DNA of 64,000 bases from Streptomyces albofaciens JCM 4342 (lineage in GTDB: Bacteria > Actinomycetota > Actinomycetes > Streptomycetales > Streptomycetaceae): the NCBI RefSeq assembly GCF_008634025.1, contig NZ_PDCM01000002.1:186001-250000 (forward strand). Reading direction: 5' to 3'. Made by a program: the position numbers and the translations under genes. How positions within the stretch are numbered: position 1 is the stretch's first letter; the number at the start of each line of letters is the position of its first letter. Shown piece by piece: positions 8,495-17,203 of this stretch. Under the pieces are notes generated by a model. It was given only the letters and a program-made list of their open reading frames with translations, did not search any database and was not told the DNA's origin.

Positions 8495-9712
8495 TCAGGC
8501 CCGGGTGAGGATCAGTACGGCGTTCTGCCCGCCGAAGCCGAAGGAGTTGCTCAGCACCGCTTCCACGCCCTGCGGACGGGGCGTACCGGCCACGACGTCG
8601 AGGTCGATACGCGGATCGAGGCGCGTGAGGTTCGCCACCGGCGGGATCAGCTGGTGCTGCAGGGTCAGCACGCCGCACGCGGCCTCGATGGCGCCGGCGG
8701 CACCGATCCCGTGGCCCAGCGCGCCCTTGTTCGCGGTGACCGGCGGCGGCCGGTCGAAGACCCGGTTCAGGGTGCGGGCTTCGAACAGGTCGTTGAAGTC
8801 GGTGGCGGAGCCGTGGGCGTTGACGTGGTCGATGTCGCCGGTCCGCAGGCCGGCCTCGGTCAGCGCGGCGTCGATGGCGGCCGCGGCGCCCTTGCCCTGC
8901 GGGTCGGGCGTGGTGGGGTGGTGGGCGTCGGCGGAAGCACCGTAGCCCGCCAGCCAGGCCTGTACGCCGGCCCGGCGGGCGCGGGCGTGCCCGGCCTTCT
9001 CCAGTACGAGGACCGCCGCGCCCTCCCCCAGCACGAACCCGTCCCGGTCCGCGTCGAAGGGCCGGGAGGCGCGCCCTGGGTCCTGGCACCGCCGGGACAG
9101 CACCGACATCCGGGAGAAGCACAGGGCCACCATCTTCGACGCCCTGGGGGATTCGGCCCCGCCGGCCAGCACCACATCGCAGCGGTCGGCGGCCAGCAGG
9201 TCCTTGGCCACGCCGAGCGCGCTGGCTCCCGAGGCGCACGCGGTGGAGACGGTCAGGTTGGGGCCGGTCACCCCCAGGTCCAGGGCGACCTCTCCGGCGG
9301 CCATGTTGGGGATGGAACGCGGCAGCGCCAGCGGGGAGACGCCACGCAGCCGCCCTTGGAGCAGCTTCTCGCTCTCGCCGGGCCAGTGCTCCATGCTGGC
9401 GGCGCCGACCCCCAGCACGACGCCGATGCGGCGCCGGTCCCACCGTTCCGGCGTCAGCGCGGCGTCGGCGACCGCCATCCGGGCGGCCACCACCGCCAGC
9501 TGGATGAAACGGTTCGTACGCCATGCGATGGCCTTCACACCGGCCGGGTCGAAGCCGGGCACCCGGCAGGAGAAGTCGACCGGCATGTCCTTGAGGGCGG
9601 GGTCGGTCGCCGCGGTGGACCGGCCCTGGCACAGGCATTCCCACATCGCCCGGCCTCCGGCGCCGGCCGGTGTGAGCAGGCCCATCCCGGTCACGGCCAC
9701 GGGCTCGCTCAT
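8495..9712 (-). CDS. Beta-ketoacyl-ACP synthase (FabF/KAS II type)
   Basis: 405-residue thiolase-fold condensing enzyme of normal FabF length. The catalytic Cys lies in STACASGAS, the first His in VNAHGSATDFND and the second His in NKGALGHGIGAAGA. The C-terminal NSFGFGGQNA glycine loop is complete, so it should be an active decarboxylating condensing enzyme that extends an ACP-bound acyl chain with malonyl-ACP. Its start overlaps the stop of the upstream ACP gene by four bases (ATGA), which implies a dedicated ACP partner. No ketoreductase or chain-length factor is adjacent, so a role in a small specialised pathway is more likely than primary fatty-acid synthesis. Confidence 0.93.
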   Translation of the reverse strand: MSEPVAVTGMGLLTPAGAGGRAMWECLCQGRSTAATDPALKDMPVDFSCRVPGFDPAGVKAIAWRTNRFIQLAVVAARMAVADAALTPERWDRRRIGVVLGVGAASMEHWPGESEKLLQGRLRGVSPLALPRSIPNMAAGEVALDLGVTGPNLTVSTACASGASALGVAKDLLAADRCDVVLAGGAESPRASKMVALCFSRMSVLSRRCQDPGRASRPFDADRDGFVLGEGAAVLVLEKAGHARARRAGVQAWLAGYGASADAHHPTTPDPQGKGAAAAIDAALTEAGLRTGDIDHVNAHGSATDFNDLFEARTLNRVFDRPPPVTANKGALGHGIGAAGAIEAACGVLTLQHQLIPPVANLTRLDPRIDLDVVAGTPRPQGVEAVLSNSFGFGGQNAVLILTRA

Positions 9713-9996
9713 GACGGCGTGCCCCCGGTGGGCCGGGGCGTCCGGTGTTCGTCGGGCAGTGCCTGTTCGAGTACGGCGCAGATGTCGGCGAGCGTCGACG
9801 TGGTGCCCAGCCGGCCGTCGGCCGTGTCGGGCAGCTCGGCGCCGTGCTCGTCCTCGTAACGCACCACCAGTTCCATCAGCGCCAGCGAGTCCAGGCCCAG
9901 CGCTTCGATCGTGGTCTCGGGCGTGGCGGCCGCACGGTCGATGCCGAAGGCCTGCTCCAGCTCGCTGGCCAGGTGCGGAAAGAGGCGGCTGGTCAT
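9709..9996 (-). CDS. Acyl carrier protein
   Basis: 95-residue acyl carrier protein. The phosphopantetheine attachment serine sits in ALGLDSLALMELV, preceded by a predicted helix I (LASELEQAFGID) and followed by an acidic recognition helix. The ATG at 9994-9996 has AAAGGAG six bases upstream. It is translationally coupled to the ketosynthase downstream, and its start overlaps the end of the decayed P450 frame upstream. This suggests an ancestral P450-ACP-KS operon. Confidence 0.9.
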   Translation of the reverse strand: MTSRLFPHLASELEQAFGIDRAAATPETTIEALGLDSLALMELVVRYEDEHGAELPDTADGRLGTTSTLADICAVLEQALPDEHRTPRPTGGTPS

Positions 9997-10590
9997 GTGA
10001 TGCTCCTTTGCGTGTGGGGGACGGGGCACGACGGCTCGGCGCAGGTGGCCGTGCCGCCGGCCGGAAGGTGCGGGGGCCGGTCCACGGGCCGGTCCGGCCG
10101 GGTGACCGGCACGCTGCGCAGACCGCGTACGACGACGCCTTCGCCGTATATGCGGGGCGCGTCGTGCAGCCTGGGCGGGCAGGTGGCAGGTCCGGACAGC
10201 ACGCTGCGGTCGGTCAGCCGGGCCAGGGCCGCCCCCCGTCAGAAATGCGCGACCGCTCCGAAAGCCGAATGCCGCGCCGGTGCTTCTCCTTGGGCGGCCG
10301 AGGCAAAACAGCGCCGGGGCCGGAAGGTGTGCGGACTGTCGAAAGCGTCCGGGTAGTGGTTGGCCGCTCTCGGCAGAGGCAGCACGATCGTGCCGCGGGT
10401 CACCGGCCTTCCGTGCAGGGCAGTGTGGTGCACCGGTCAGCTAGAAAAGATGGATTCCTCGGCGCCCCCGCCGAGCGACCGTGCCCTTTCCACCGTCGCC
10501 AGACGGATCGGCTCATCGAGGTGTATCGACTCATCAATGTGTGCAGCCACAAGCCTCCTTGGTCGCGCTCCGCAGGGATGACGTTTCCGC
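9993..10590 (-). pseudogene. Decayed C-terminal half of a cytochrome P450
   Basis: Three pieces in order read as a P450 C-terminus. First is LVAAHIDESIHLDEPIRLAT, like the ExxR region, ending in a stop near 10437. Next is GRPVTRGTIVLPLPRAANHY followed by DAFDSPHTFRPRR, then HSAFGAVAHF, the heme loop. The codon that should encode the heme-ligand cysteine is TGA (10239-10241). The frame then resumes as RGAALARLTDRS and finishes with the typical GVVVRGLRSVPVT tail. The last stop overlaps the ACP start codon. No N-terminal half could be traced upstream. The gene cannot make a functional P450. Confidence 0.7.
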
Positions 10591-11032
10591 GCCGCGGGCA
10601 GCTTCCGGCAGCCGGCACCGGCCCGGCGTCCCGCCGTGGAAATCGCACGCCCTCGTCGGCGGCACGGATACGCCATTCGCGCAGCACAGGCGCTGTCCGC
10701 GTGCGGGACACCACGCGCCGAAGGCCCCGTCTGCTCCATACCGCGCAGCGGACCGTTCTGACGGATTACCTGGCGACCCCGGACTCGCCGGGCGGGGAAT
10801 CGCCGTCCGGTCCGGGCGCGTCAGCCGAAATGCCGGTGCGGGGAAGGGAATGAGCCGTAACTCGATCGCTGTTTCCGGGCCCGGGGCGGAACACCCCTGC
10901 ACCAAGAAGCATTTCCATTTTCCACGTCATCATGACATTCCCGGAGACGCGCACCCCAACGTGTCATCCGTAGAACAGGGAGCCGATCCGGCTGTCGGCC
11001 GGACAGTTCCAGCGGCGGAGGGCAGTGACCGT
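10591..11032. other. Intergenic stretch without a recognisable gene
   Basis: About 440 bases between the P450 remnant and the hydrolase gene. The part around 10900-10960 is AT-richer, and a short minus-strand frame begins there (MMTWKMEMLLGAG), but it has no ribosome site or recognisable product. It may hold the former promoter of the P450-ACP-KS run. Confidence 0.4.
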
Positions 11033-11833
11033 TCACGCTGACGGTCGCCCGTCCCACAGTTCCCGCAGGGCCGCGTTGACCGCGGCAGGTTCCTGGGTGT
11101 GCGGGTAGTAGCCGGGCACGCGCAGGAGCCGGGCGCCGACCGCGTCGGCCACGGCCTCGGCGCAGGCGGTCAGCGCTTCGCCCACGTACGTGCGGTACAG
11201 CTCCGGCGCATGCTGCCAGGTCCCGCAGATCACCAGGGTCGGCCACGGTGCGGCCCGCAACGGTTCCAGGGGCACCGTCGCTTCCCACACCGGACGTTCG
11301 CGCATCGAGGTGGCCACGGCACGGAGGCGCTGCGGCGTGGGGTCGGGCATGGGCATGCCGATGCCCTCCGTGGAAGCACGCAGATACTGCTCCGCCGTCA
11401 CCGATTCCGGCACTCCGGCGCTGCCCCGCACCCGTTCCAGCATGGCCTCGATGGCCGGGTGGCCGGCGGCCGCGGAGAACGCGGAGGGCTGGATCAGCGT
11501 CAGGGACCGTACGAGGTCGGGACGGCGTCCGGCGGCGAGCATGGCCGCCAGGCCACCGTTGCCATGGCCGACCAGATGCGCGCCTCCGTCCTGCCGCGCC
11601 AGCAGGTCCACCAAGTCGTCGGCGTCGGTGTCGAAGTCGCTGCGGGGCGTGTCGGGGCTGCGGCCGTAGCCACGGCGGTCCACCAGCAGCAGGCGGTAGC
11701 GGTCGGCCAGCGGCCGCTGGGCCGCGAACCCGTACGTCTCGTCGCTCCCCCACGTGAAGATGTTGTGCACGAAGACCGCCGGGGCCCCCTTGCCGCCGGT
11801 CTCGTCCCACACCGTCATGTGTATCGCGGTCAT
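11033..11833 (-). CDS. Alpha/beta-hydrolase-fold protein lacking the nucleophile serine
   Basis: 266-residue alpha/beta hydrolase-like protein. The early strands and oxyanion region (FVHNIFTWGSDE), the DRRGYGRSPDTP loop and the nucleophile elbow are all recognisable. The elbow reads LVGHGNGG, with glycine (GGC) where a serine or aspartate nucleophile is required. Near the C-terminus the segment PGYYPHTQEP replaces the usual GxGHxxH region, so the usual catalytic histidine also looks absent. A role as a non-catalytic binding protein, or decay, is therefore possible. The start at 11831-11833 is preferred over one 22 codons upstream because that extension is Gly/Asp-rich and hydrophilic. It is divergent from the STAND ATPase gene. 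Confidence 0.78.
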   Translation of the reverse strand: MTAIHMTVWDETGGKGAPAVFVHNIFTWGSDETYGFAAQRPLADRYRLLLVDRRGYGRSPDTPRSDFDTDADDLVDLLARQDGGAHLVGHGNGGLAAMLAAGRRPDLVRSLTLIQPSAFSAAAGHPAIEAMLERVRGSAGVPESVTAEQYLRASTEGIGMPMPDPTPQRLRAVATSMRERPVWEATVPLEPLRAAPWPTLVICGTWQHAPELYRTYVGEALTACAEAVADAVGARLLRVPGYYPHTQEPAAVNAALRELWDGRPSA

Positions 11834-12118
11834 CGGCGATCCATCCTCTCCCCCAGGTCCATCCTTTCCCCCGGCGATGTCCGTTGTCCCGGACCTCACC
11901 GGCCCTCAACATACTCATCGGGCGTGACAGACCGGCGTGGCCACCTCACCCGCCCCGTTCCACCCGGGAAGGTGACATCGGTACGTAACGCCGCGCGGCC
12001 TCCCTCCCCGGAGCTATCAAGGCGGCGACGGCGCACCCGCCCACGGACCGACGTACCGCTGACGCGTCGCGTGGCCGGAGCGCCGGGATACCGCGCAGCC
12101 CACGCCCGGGAGGACCGA

Positions 12119-15100
12119 ATGGAAACCGCGCTGATCGGGCGGGAGCACAGCGTACGGATGCTGCGGTCCCGTCTGGAGCGGGCGCGTGCCAGTCATGGCG
12201 GCCTGGTGCTGGTCACGGGTGAGGCGGGCATCGGCAAGACGTCCTTGGTGCGCAGTGCGGTGGACGAGGCGCGGGAGTCCGGCGGCATGCTGGTGGTGCA
12301 CGGAACTTGCTGGGACTCCGACAGCACGCCCGGTTTCTGGCCGTGGACGCAGGCCGTACGGAGCTTGCGGCGCGGCGCGTCGGCCGCAGAGTGGGAGGCG
12401 GCGGCGACAGCAGCCGGTGGAGCGCTCTCCGTACTCCTGGGTGAGGGCGCGAGCGCCGGGGAAGCGCTGCGGTTCGAGCTGTTCGACGCGGTGACGACGC
12501 TGCTGACCGTCATGTCGCAGAGTCGCCCGGTGACCGTGGTGCTGGAGGACCTGCACTGGGCGGACGCCGCGTCGCTGAGCCTGCTGGAGTTCACGGCGCA
12601 GCACACCTGGTACGAGCGGCTGCTGGTGATCGGGACGTACCGCGACGTGGAGGTGCAGCGCCCCGACCATCCCCTGCGGCCGTTGCTGCCGCGACTGGCG
12701 GCGAAGGCCACCACACTCGCGTTGACGGGTCTGACCCCGCCGCAGGTCGCGGAGTTGGCCGCGCGTACGGTCGGTGTCCGTCCGGACGCCGCCACGACCG
12801 CGGGGATGTGCGAACGCACCGGCGGCAATCCGTACTTCGTGGAGGAGACGGCCCGCCTGTGGTCGGCCGGGCAGCCCGTGGCCGCGGTGGCGCCCGGCGT
12901 GCGCGCCGTGGTGCACCGGCGGCTGGCACTGCTCGGCGAGCCCACCGTGCGGCTGCTCGGCGCCGCCGCCGTGCTGGGCCGCCGGTTCGGGCGGAGAACG
13001 CTGGCCCGTACGGCCGGGTCGACGGAGCCCCAGACCACCGGTCTGCTCGGGGAGGCGGTCGCGGCCGGGCTGCTGGAGCCGTCGGCGGCGGACGCGTACG
13101 TCTTCACCCACGACCTGGTACGGGAGACCCTGTACGACGGGCTGGCCGAGGACCGGCGCCGCCACCTGCACGCCGCCGCCGTACGCGCCCTGCGGGACAC
13201 CGCAGGCGCCGGGGACCGGGCGCGGCCGACCGATCTGGCCCGGCACGCGTACTTCGCGGGCCCGGACCTCGACGCCGACGAGGCGGTGGACATCCTGGTG
13301 GCCGCGGGCCGGCACGCGGTGAGCAGGCTGGCGAGCGAGGAGGCCGTGGCGCACTACCGGCGCGCGCTGGAACGGCTCGGGACCGCCGACCCACGCCGCC
13401 ACGTGCTGCTCGCCCTCGACCTCGGTGCCGAACTCCAGCTCCTGGGCGAACACGAACGCTCCTGGCTGGTGTACGAGGACGCCGCCACGCTGGCGTCCGG
13501 CACGGGCGACGCCGGGCTCGTGGGCCGGGTGGCGCTCACGCTGCACCACGCGGACGGCCGGGGCGACGGGACGGGGCTCAAGACCCGGGCCCTGCGCGAG
13601 GCGCACCGCGCGTTGGTTCCGGGGCCTCGCCCCGCCGCCGACGGCCCCGGCAACCCTGACGCGGGCCCGGTGGACGAGGTGGCCCGCCGCGTCGTGGCAG
13701 CCGCCCGCGCCGCCGGGGACGACGACGCCCTCCACTTGGGGCTGTGGGCGCGCCTGCACGCGGTGTGGGCACCCGGCACGGCCGAACAGCGGGTCCGGGT
13801 GGCCGGGGAGCTGATGGAGGTGTCCCGCCGCCGGGCCGATGTGTGGATGGAGCATCTGGCGGCGTCGATGCGCTGGGTCGCCCTGCTGGAACTGGACGAC
13901 CCCGGCTTTCTGCGGCAGTTCTCCGACACGGTGGCCGGAGCGGACGCCTGCGGGCTACCCCGGACCAGCATGATCTCGGTTATCGACCGCAGCGTCGTGT
14001 ACGCGTTCATGGGCCGCTTCCCCGAGGCCGACGACCTGCTCGCGCAGACGCTGGCCCTCAGCGGCACCCACGCCAACTACTACCAGTACTTCGTCGGCCA
14101 CCACCGCTGGGCGCTGGCCGTCCTCCGGGGCAGCTTCCCGGAAGCGGAGCAGGCATACCGCGCGATGCGCGGACAGGACCACCTGTACACCGAGGTGCTG
14201 GCGGGCATCACCGCATTGGAACGGGGCACCGCCCCGCACGGCCCGGTGCCATGGCCCGGGGGCGGCCCGTGCGACGACAGCGTGCTGGAACGCGGCATCG
14301 CTCCCCTGCGGGTCCGGCTCCAGGCGCAGAGCGCGGCGGCGTCCCGGGACCCGGCGCGCTGCGGGCAGGCGCACGCCGTCCTGGCGCCGTACCGGGGGCA
14401 GTGGCTGGTCTCCTTGTTCGGCTGGGACATCAGCGGCCCGGCAGCCCTGTGGTCGGGCCTGCTGCACACCGCCGAGGAGCAGTGGGACGCGGCGGTACGG
14501 GACCTCACCACGGCCGCGCGCTCCGCCGACCGGCTGCACGCCCGCCCCTGGTCGGTACGCGCCCGTACGGAACTGGCCCGCGCCTTGCTCGCCCGGGCGG
14601 GCCACGACGACACGAACCGGGCCGCCGCTCTCCTTCACGAGACGGAAGCGGAGGCCCGCGAACTGGGCATGCCACACCTTGCCGAACGGGCTCGAAGCCT
14701 CGCCCCCTCCCCCGCCCCGCACCCTGGCCGCCAACTCGACCATCCGGAGCGGGAGTTCGTACGCAACGGAGCCGTGTGGCGCCTTCGCTACGCGGGCCGC
14801 ACCGTCCACGTACCCGACGCCAAAGGACTCGCCGACCTGCACACGCTGCTCGGCCTCCCGGGCCAGGACATCCCGGCCGTCCGCCTGCTGTACCCGGACA
14901 GCGCGCCCCTGGCAGCGGCTGCGGGCGCCCTCGGAAGCGACCTGGTCCTGGACGAGGAGGCGAAGACCCGCTACCGGCAGCGTCTGGAACTGCTCGACGA
15001 CGAGATCGACAGGGCGGCCGTACGCGGCGACGGCCACACGGTCGCGGAGTACGACAGCGAGCGGAAGGCCCTGCTCGCCGAACTCCGCAAGGCTTCCGGC

Positions 15101-15292
15101 CTGGCGGGGCGCTCCCGCCGCCTCGGCGACGAGACCGACCGCGCCCGCAAGAACGTCACCGCCCGCATCCGGGACACCCTGCGCCGCCTGAAAGAGCACC
15201 ACCCCGAACTCGCCTCCCATCTACAGGCGACCGTGTCGACCGGCGCGATGTGCCGCTACGCACCGGACTGTGAGGTGCGGTGGCGCCTGTGA
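12119..15292 (+). CDS. STAND-type AAA ATPase with TPR-like region (signal-transduction ATPase)
   Basis: 1057-residue protein that begins like the ATPase core of LAL/AfsR-type regulators. Walker A is GEAGIGKTSL (about residue 35), Walker B is VVLEDLHWAD (about 140), and GTYRDVEV and TGGNPYFVEE are sensor-like motifs. The middle (about 430-880) is helical, TPR-like repeats. The C-terminus is not a LuxR helix-turn-helix. It is a domain with a GRTVHVPDAKGLADLHTLL segment, a long helix and a TARIRDTLRRLKEHHPELA end, as found on other large actinobacterial ATPases. It probably integrates a signal through nucleotide-dependent oligomerisation; target unknown. GGGAGGA precedes the ATG. Confidence 0.82.
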   Translation: METALIGREHSVRMLRSRLERARASHGGLVLVTGEAGIGKTSLVRSAVDEARESGGMLVVHGTCWDSDSTPGFWPWTQAVRSLRRGASAAEWEAAATAAGGALSVLLGEGASAGEALRFELFDAVTTLLTVMSQSRPVTVVLEDLHWADAASLSLLEFTAQHTWYERLLVIGTYRDVEVQRPDHPLRPLLPRLAAKATTLALTGLTPPQVAELAARTVGVRPDAATTAGMCERTGGNPYFVEETARLWSAGQPVAAVAPGVRAVVHRRLALLGEPTVRLLGAAAVLGRRFGRRTLARTAGSTEPQTTGLLGEAVAAGLLEPSAADAYVFTHDLVRETLYDGLAEDRRRHLHAAAVRALRDTAGAGDRARPTDLARHAYFAGPDLDADEAVDILVAAGRHAVSRLASEEAVAHYRRALERLGTADPRRHVLLALDLGAELQLLGEHERSWLVYEDAATLASGTGDAGLVGRVALTLHHADGRGDGTGLKTRALREAHRALVPGPRPAADGPGNPDAGPVDEVARRVVAAARAAGDDDALHLGLWARLHAVWAPGTAEQRVRVAGELMEVSRRRADVWMEHLAASMRWVALLELDDPGFLRQFSDTVAGADACGLPRTSMISVIDRSVVYAFMGRFPEADDLLAQTLALSGTHANYYQYFVGHHRWALAVLRGSFPEAEQAYRAMRGQDHLYTEVLAGITALERGTAPHGPVPWPGGGPCDDSVLERGIAPLRVRLQAQSAAASRDPARCGQAHAVLAPYRGQWLVSLFGWDISGPAALWSGLLHTAEEQWDAAVRDLTTAARSADRLHARPWSVRARTELARALLARAGHDDTNRAAALLHETEAEARELGMPHLAERARSLAPSPAPHPGRQLDHPEREFVRNGAVWRLRYAGRTVHVPDAKGLADLHTLLGLPGQDIPAVRLLYPDSAPLAAAAGALGSDLVLDEEAKTRYRQRLELLDDEIDRAAVRGDGHTVAEYDSERKALLAELRKASGLAGRSRRLGDETDRARKNVTARIRDTLRRLKEHHPELASHLQATVSTGAMCRYAPDCEVRWRL

Positions 15293-15333
15293 GCGCCGGA
15301 CGGCTGCTCGCCCTGCCCCGCCATGGGCTCCGA

Positions 15334-15372
15334 ACGGCCGCCCCGCACCCCCGTTGCAAGCGGGGCGGCCGT
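15334..15372. terminator. Bidirectional hairpin terminator
   Basis: A perfect 13-base-pair stem (ACGGCCGCCCCGC with its complement) closes a 13-base loop. It lies between the convergent ends of the STAND ATPase gene (15292) and the lectin-propeller gene (15389), so it can serve both. No T-run follows, as is common for Streptomyces terminators. Confidence 0.8.
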
Positions 15373-15388
15373 CCGGCGGTGCCGGCGG

Positions 15389-16969
15389 TCAGGCCGGCGC
15401 CGGGGAGGTGGCTGGTGTGGTGATCCCGGCCTCGGGCGGGTCGCCGGTCAGGTTGCCCTCCATGTCGGCCCAGGTGTCGTGCCACGCGTAACCCTGCTCG
15501 GGGCCGCGCTGCCAGGTGTGGGTGACACGGCCGTCCGGCCCGCGGCCGAAGACGGAAAGAGTGCCGTGCGGGTTGAGGACCACGGCCGGGTCATGGGTGA
15601 GACGCCCGTGGAGCGGCGTCCAGACCGACCACGGCCCACCGGTCCCGGTCTGCCAGCGGTGGTGGAGGGCGTCGTCCGTACCGCGCCCGAACAACACCAT
15701 CCCGCCGTCCCGACCGACGACCACCGCGGGCCGCCCCCGGACCGAACCTCCCATGTCCACCCAGGTGTCGTTCCAGGCGTACCCCTGCTCGGGCCCGCGC
15801 TGCCACGTATGCGTCACCCGGCCCGCCGGATCCCTGCCGAAGACCGACAACGCGCCGTGCGGGCTCAGCACGACCGCCGGATCACCGGCCAGCCGTCCGT
15901 GCAGCGGCGTCCAGGCGGACCACGGCCCACCCGTACCCGTCTGCCAACGATGATGAAGACCGCCGTCCGTGCCGCGCGCGAACAACACCATCCCGCCGTC
16001 CCGACCGACGACCACCGCGGGCCGCCCCCCGACCGAACCTTCCATGTCGGCCCAGCCGTCATTCCAGGCGTACCCCTGCTCCGGCCCCCGCTGCCACGTA
16101 TGCGTCACCCGGCCTTCCGGCCCCCGGGCGAACACGGACAGCGCACCATTCGGGCTCAGCACCACCGCCGGATCACCGGCCAACCGCCCACCCAGCGAAA
16201 CCCACTCGGGCGCCCACTCCCCCGCCTCCGACTGCCAGGTATGCCACAGCGCGCCGTCGTCACCACGAACGAACACCGCCAACTTGCCGTACCGGCCCAC
16301 CAAAGCCCACGGCCGCCCCACCGCGCCCCCCGCAGGACGCCCCAGCCCCGTCCACGCCGACCACGCCCCACCAGGCGCGTTCTGCCAGCGATGCGTGATC
16401 CCGCCGGACGCCTCGACACCAAGGACCACCATCCCCGAACCGGTGTCCACCACCGACGGCACCCCCACGCTCACCCGGGGGTTGGTCCTGGGGGCCGCGC
16501 CCGTCCACCAGGTGGTCTCCTTGCGGGCGCCGGGCCAGGAGAAGCTGAAGTGGATGTGGTTGGTGTGCGGGTTGCTGCCTCGGTAGGGCTGCCAGCCGGC
16601 GTCCGGGCGGTTCGCCATCCAGATGCGGCGGTTCCAGATCATGTACATGATGCCCAAGCGGCGGGCCGGCGCATGGGGGTTGCCGTGCCGGTCGGTGGCG
16701 TGCAGCCAGTTGATCAGGTCGTCCGCCAGGTGGGCCTGGCCGTTGACCTCGACGCCCCAGTCCCAGGCCCGGCCTTCCTTGTGTTCGCTCTGGCCGCCGC
16801 TGCCGCAGGACCGGCTGATGCCGAGGTCCCGGGTGCCCGGGTAGGCGGCGAAAACAAGGTCGCGGAAGCCGGCCACGCCGGGCTTGGCGGCGGGGTCGCA
16901 GTCGCGCTGCGGGTCGTACGGCGCGTACGGGTCGATGCGCGGTCCGAAGTCGGGTGTGGGCGGTGCCAT
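15389..16969 (-). CDS. M15-like peptidase domain fused to seven-bladed PLL-type lectin propeller
   Basis: 526 residues in two parts. Residues about 25-170 resemble the ARB_07466-like/M15 D-Ala-D-Ala carboxypeptidase fold: DLGISRSCGSGGQSEHKEGR supplies the first His and is followed by WDW, and HTNHIHFSFSW the C-terminal HxH. Residues about 185-515 form seven blades, each with a HxWQ...W motif, as in fucose-binding PLL-type lectins. Five of them come from a repeated unit of 97 residues (two blades) at 2.5 near-identical copies. A cell-wall or glycan-binding hydrolase is likely. Oddly, no signal peptide is visible from the ATG (GGGGGAGG upstream), nor in the in-frame sequence before it. It diverges from the carboxylesterase gene. 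Confidence 0.78.
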   Translation of the reverse strand: MAPPTPDFGPRIDPYAPYDPQRDCDPAAKPGVAGFRDLVFAAYPGTRDLGISRSCGSGGQSEHKEGRAWDWGVEVNGQAHLADDLINWLHATDRHGNPHAPARRLGIMYMIWNRRIWMANRPDAGWQPYRGSNPHTNHIHFSFSWPGARKETTWWTGAAPRTNPRVSVGVPSVVDTGSGMVVLGVEASGGITHRWQNAPGGAWSAWTGLGRPAGGAVGRPWALVGRYGKLAVFVRGDDGALWHTWQSEAGEWAPEWVSLGGRLAGDPAVVLSPNGALSVFARGPEGRVTHTWQRGPEQGYAWNDGWADMEGSVGGRPAVVVGRDGGMVLFARGTDGGLHHRWQTGTGGPWSAWTPLHGRLAGDPAVVLSPHGALSVFGRDPAGRVTHTWQRGPEQGYAWNDTWVDMGGSVRGRPAVVVGRDGGMVLFGRGTDDALHHRWQTGTGGPWSVWTPLHGRLTHDPAVVLNPHGTLSVFGRGPDGRVTHTWQRGPEQGYAWHDTWADMEGNLTGDPPEAGITTPATSPAPA

Positions 16970-17203
16970 GGGGCCTCCCCCGGCCTGGCCGCCTCCTCGT
17001 GAGGCGGCTCCGTCCTTGAAGCGCGCGCTGCGAACTGGCGGGTGCCAGAAACGATCGCGCGCCTTCGAGAGAAACGGCGTTTCGGCCCGATGCGTGTGCG
17101 ATGCGTAGCCCAGAAGGGTGGCCGCCTGGAAGACGGCTGGGGCGCACGTATCCGCATGGCCGTCACCGCCGTTGCCGTGTCGTCGGTGAGAGGAGAACAG
17201 GCC

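Noticed and set aside
10239..10241. TGA as a selenocysteine codon in the P450
   Set aside because: Other stops and a missing N-terminal half show that the gene is broken; no SECIS-like hairpin was seen right after the codon.
10766..10954. Small minus-strand frame (MMTWKMEMLLGAG...) as a peptide gene
   Set aside because: No ribosome site and no recognisable leader or core; insufficient support.
12017..13855. Long minus-strand frame over the STAND ATPase
   Set aside because: Shadow of the real gene; no motif and no ribosome site.
17071..17083. GAAACG-G-CGTTTC inverted repeat between the lectin and carboxylesterase genes
   Set aside because: Short and with no promoter elements near enough; could be chance in this GC-rich DNA.
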